Origin: Akkermansia sp.
Lineage (GTDB): Bacteria > Verrucomicrobiota > Verrucomicrobiia > Verrucomicrobiales > Akkermansiaceae
DNA: 52,284 nucleotides
Direction: 5' to 3'
Assembly (NCBI GenBank): GCA_017390945.1
Contig: JAFOZZ010000044.1
Span: 1-52,284, forward strand
The notes under the pieces were generated by a model. It worked only from the letters and a program-made list of their open reading frames with translations. It did not search any database and was not told where the DNA came from. Shown here piece by piece: positions 50,036 to 52,284 of this stretch; the stretch's first letter is position 1; each line of letters begins with the position of its first letter. The translations under genes and the position numbers were made by a program.

Positions 50036-51433
50036 ATGAATATCCAACCGAAATTCACACCCGTACTCGATCCGGACTTCATCGCTCCGGTGCTCTGGAA
50101 CAAGGCTTTTGAGGATAAGGTCGCTGCTGACCCCGCCTCCACTGCCATTGACATCGCTCTCACCCGTATGGATGGTACCTGTTTCCGCTGGAGCGGCAAG
50201 GTGCTTCCCTCCAGCGAGGAGAATGATGCCCTCAACAATCAGTACATCGAGCGTATCGTTAAGTTCCTTCTGTGGATGAAGGGCGGCTGCACCATCATGG
50301 TTGCCGGTTCCGACAAGATTGCTGACATGCTCGCCGCTACCTACTGCGCAGGTGGTGCTCGTGAGTTCGACTGGGATTTCATTGGTAAGAAGATTTACGA
50401 CCAGCCGATTCAGATTGTGAAGGTGGCTTGCCCCTGCGAGCTTCCCGCTGAGAACTCCACTTCCGTATCTCTGGGCCGCAACCTGGACGGCTACCGCATC
50501 GGTTTCGACCTCGGTGGTTCCGACCGTAAGTGCGCCGCCGTGGTAAACGGTGAGGTGGTATACTCCGAGGAGGTGGTGTGGGACCCCTACCACCAGAAGG
50601 ATCCCATGTACCAGGTGGAGGGCGTGGACGACTCCCTGCTGCGTGCTGCCAAGCATCTGCCCCAGGTGGACGCTATCGGTGGCTCTGCTGCTGGTGTATA
50701 CGTGAACAGCGAGCCCCGCGTAGGTTCCCTCTTCCGCGGTATCTCCCCCGAGGATTTCACCAATGTGATTCGTCCCATGTTCACCACGCTCAAGCAGCGT
50801 TGGAGCGAGCGCATGGGTAAGGAGGTTCCCTTCGAGGTTGTGAACGACGGTGAAGTAACCGCTCTTGCCGGTGCAATGGGTATGAACGATGACGCCGTTC
50901 TGGGTATCGCTATGGGTACCTCCCTGGCTGCCGGTTATGTGGACCCCGAGGGTCACATCATGCCCTGGCTCAACGAGCTCGCTTTCGTTCCTGTTGACTA
51001 TCAGGAGGACGGCGGCGTAGACGAGTGGTCCCGCGACAAGGGTGTAGGCGCCATGTACTTCTCCCAGCAGGCTGTGGCTCGTCTGGCTCCCCGCGCTGGT
51101 TTCGACTTCGGCAGCATGCCCTATCCCGAGCAGCTCAAGAAGGTGCAGGCCGCTATGGCTGAGGGCGACGACCGCGCTCGCAAGATTTACGAGACCATCG
51201 GCGTGGAGTTCGGTTACACCATCGCCTACTTCTCCAAGTTCTACTCCATTCGCAACCTCCTGTTCCTGGGTCGTGTAGCCACAGGTGACGGTGGCCAGCT
51301 CATTATCGACAAGGCCAACGAGGTGCTGAAGGGCGAGTTCCCCGAGCTTGCTATCACGCTTTGCGTGCCGGATGAGAAGACCAAGCGTCACGGCCAGGCC
51401 GTAGCCGCAGCTTCTCTTCCCAAGCTTGCCTGA
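50036..51433 (+). CDS. ROK-family kinase-like protein
   Basis: 465 residues. An N-terminal extension of about 150 residues has no recognised motif. The ASKHA core follows: the phosphate-1 loop YRIGFDLGGSDRKCAAVVNG, an EVPFEVVNDGEVTALAGAM segment with the catalytic Asp (VVNDG), and LGIAMGTSLAAGYVDPEG as the phosphate-2 loop. The zinc-binding CxCGxxGCxE motif of classical ROK proteins is missing. Probably a sugar or sugar-acid kinase; substrate unknown. Codon use is strongly biased, as in highly expressed genes. Own promoter and terminator. Confidence 0.78.
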   Translation: MNIQPKFTPVLDPDFIAPVLWNKAFEDKVAADPASTAIDIALTRMDGTCFRWSGKVLPSSEENDALNNQYIERIVKFLLWMKGGCTIMVAGSDKIADMLAATYCAGGAREFDWDFIGKKIYDQPIQIVKVACPCELPAENSTSVSLGRNLDGYRIGFDLGGSDRKCAAVVNGEVVYSEEVVWDPYHQKDPMYQVEGVDDSLLRAAKHLPQVDAIGGSAAGVYVNSEPRVGSLFRGISPEDFTNVIRPMFTTLKQRWSERMGKEVPFEVVNDGEVTALAGAMGMNDDAVLGIAMGTSLAAGYVDPEGHIMPWLNELAFVPVDYQEDGGVDEWSRDKGVGAMYFSQQAVARLAPRAGFDFGSMPYPEQLKKVQAAMAEGDDRARKIYETIGVEFGYTIAYFSKFYSIRNLLFLGRVATGDGGQLIIDKANEVLKGEFPELAITLCVPDEKTKRHGQAVAAASLPKLA

Positions 51434-51448
51434 TATTAAGATATCTCC

Positions 51449-51492
51449 AAAGCCGGGCGGTGTGCGCAAGTGCCTGCCCGGCTTTCTTTTTT
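51449..51492 (+). terminator. Terminator after the ROK-like gene
   Basis: A 10 bp stem (51449-51458 with 51476-51485), then CTTTTTT. Confidence 0.8.
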
Positions 51493-51510
51493 CGATACCG
51501 CGTACTCACC

Positions 51511-52284
51511 ATGGCCTCCCACGCAGAAATCTGGCAGTGTCCTGATTGCGGAGCAGAGCTCGATGTCTCTGCTTTGGGGTTCTATGCACAGGTGAGCTGC
51601 CCCGACTGCGGACAGTCGGAGTACGTGCATACCATGCTCTCCAACTTCCGTGTGGATGGTGTGCTCGGTATCGGCGGTATGAGCGTGGTGCTGCGTGCCC
51701 GCGACCTTGTGCTGGATCGCAGTGTCGCAATCAAGGTGCTCAATGACGCCTACCGCAATCAGCCAGACCGCATTTCTCGCTTCGAGAACGAATGTGCCAT
51801 GATGGCCAAGGTGCGCCACGAAAATGTGGTGTCCGTTTATTCAGCCGGCCGTGCGCGCAGGCAATTCTACATTGCGATGGAGCTGGTAGAGGGCTGCGAC
51901 CTCGATACGATGGTGCATCGCGATGGCCCCTTATCGCAGGAACTGGCAATCGATTATGCCATCCAGATAGTGAAGGGGCTCGAAGCGGCTAATAAATCCG
52001 GGCTGCTTCACCGTGATATGAAGCCCGGTAACGTCATCATCACGCCGGATGGCCATGCCAAGGTGCTCGACTTTGGGCTGGCGCTGGGGCAGAAAGATGA
52101 GGATACGGAGGAAATTATCTGGGCAACTCCCTATTATGTACCGCCGGAGACGCTGGAACGTAAGGATGAAGATGCCAGAACAGATATTTACGCGCTCGGC
52201 ATGACGCTGCGCTTCCTGTTGACCGGCTCCGAAACCTTTAAGGAGAATACAACCTCCGTTACTGAATTGTTGCAGTGCAAGGCC
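51511..52284 (+). CDS. Zinc-ribbon Ser/Thr protein kinase (cut by window end)
   Basis: 258 codons are present and the frame is open at the window edge. Residues 10-33 form a small zinc ribbon with two CPDC knuckles (Cys10/13 and Cys30/33). A Hanks-type kinase domain follows: Gly loop GVLGIGGMS (50-58), AIK with Lys75, catalytic HRDMKPGN (Asp169), DFG (187-189), and PPE (211-213) in place of the usual APE. The rest, including any membrane segment or sensor domain, lies beyond the window. Confidence 0.88.
   Translation, partial: MASHAEIWQCPDCGAELDVSALGFYAQVSCPDCGQSEYVHTMLSNFRVDGVLGIGGMSVVLRARDLVLDRSVAIKVLNDAYRNQPDRISRFENECAMMAKVRHENVVSVYSAGRARRQFYIAMELVEGCDLDTMVHRDGPLSQELAIDYAIQIVKGLEAANKSGLLHRDMKPGNVIITPDGHAKVLDFGLALGQKDEDTEEIIWATPYYVPPETLERKDEDARTDIYALGMTLRFLLTGSETFKENTTSVTELLQCKA

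Overview
The window reads as a chromosomal segment of a Gram-negative bacterium of the Verrucomicrobiota, most likely close to Akkermansia. Four things support this: a run of three prepilin-type genes resembling the Verru_Chthon cassette; Kdo transferase and undecaprenyl-PP phosphatase genes (an LPS outer membrane); a secreted GH20 hexosaminidase with a concanavalin-like tail; and many small secreted lipoproteins. There is no rRNA, no tRNA that I can recognise, no transposase, no CRISPR array and no prophage. Coding density is high and most genes are short operons with 1 to 14 base overlaps or gaps.

Layout. 1-587: non-coding mosaic of small hairpins (repeat A). 588-3939: adk (-) divergent from pyrH-frr-bactofilin (+), then a lipoprotein. 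4029-9187 (-): a thioredoxin-fold protein, then an operon of a Lys/Arg-tailed secreted protein, rsmD, waaA and a secreted protein with three internal repeats. 9343-14094 (+): rppH-trmO-serine hydrolase, then four small envelope proteins. 14095-14705: non-coding repeat B, an inverted relative of A. 14706-22712 (-): one apparent operon starting with four tandem small lipoprotein paralogues, then ruvB, an amidase and a 1720-residue transglutaminase-like/helicase/nuclease protein. 23027-27131 (+): rtcB, an ankyrin protein, metG. 27132-27426: repeat C between convergent terminators. 27427-32442 (-): tri-haem cytochrome c peroxidase, metallo-beta-lactamase-fold hydrolase, GH20, Sel1-like protein. 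32617-37147 (+): EptA-like transferase, HPr, enzyme I, DUF3592-like protein. 37168-44020 (-): glutaminyl cyclase, parB, a lipoprotein, hpnD-like synthase, lepB, uppP. 44177-52284 (+): three prepilin-like genes, lipoate ligase-like, Nudix/PPK2-like fusion, asnS, a ROK-like kinase and a zinc-ribbon Ser/Thr kinase cut by the window end.

Most is housekeeping (nucleotide kinases, translation, envelope assembly, chromosome partition). The parts worth a second look are: the modular hairpin arrays in convergent gene gaps; the giant helicase with a fused transglutaminase-like domain behind a tandem lipoprotein family; the Nudix protein with a degenerate PPK2-like half; and the promoter pattern. Ten of 18 proposed promoters carry GC directly before the -35 TTG, and in four the -10 box sits exactly six bases before ATG, which predicts leaderless mRNAs. 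All functional calls come from motif recognition by eye; no database search was possible.
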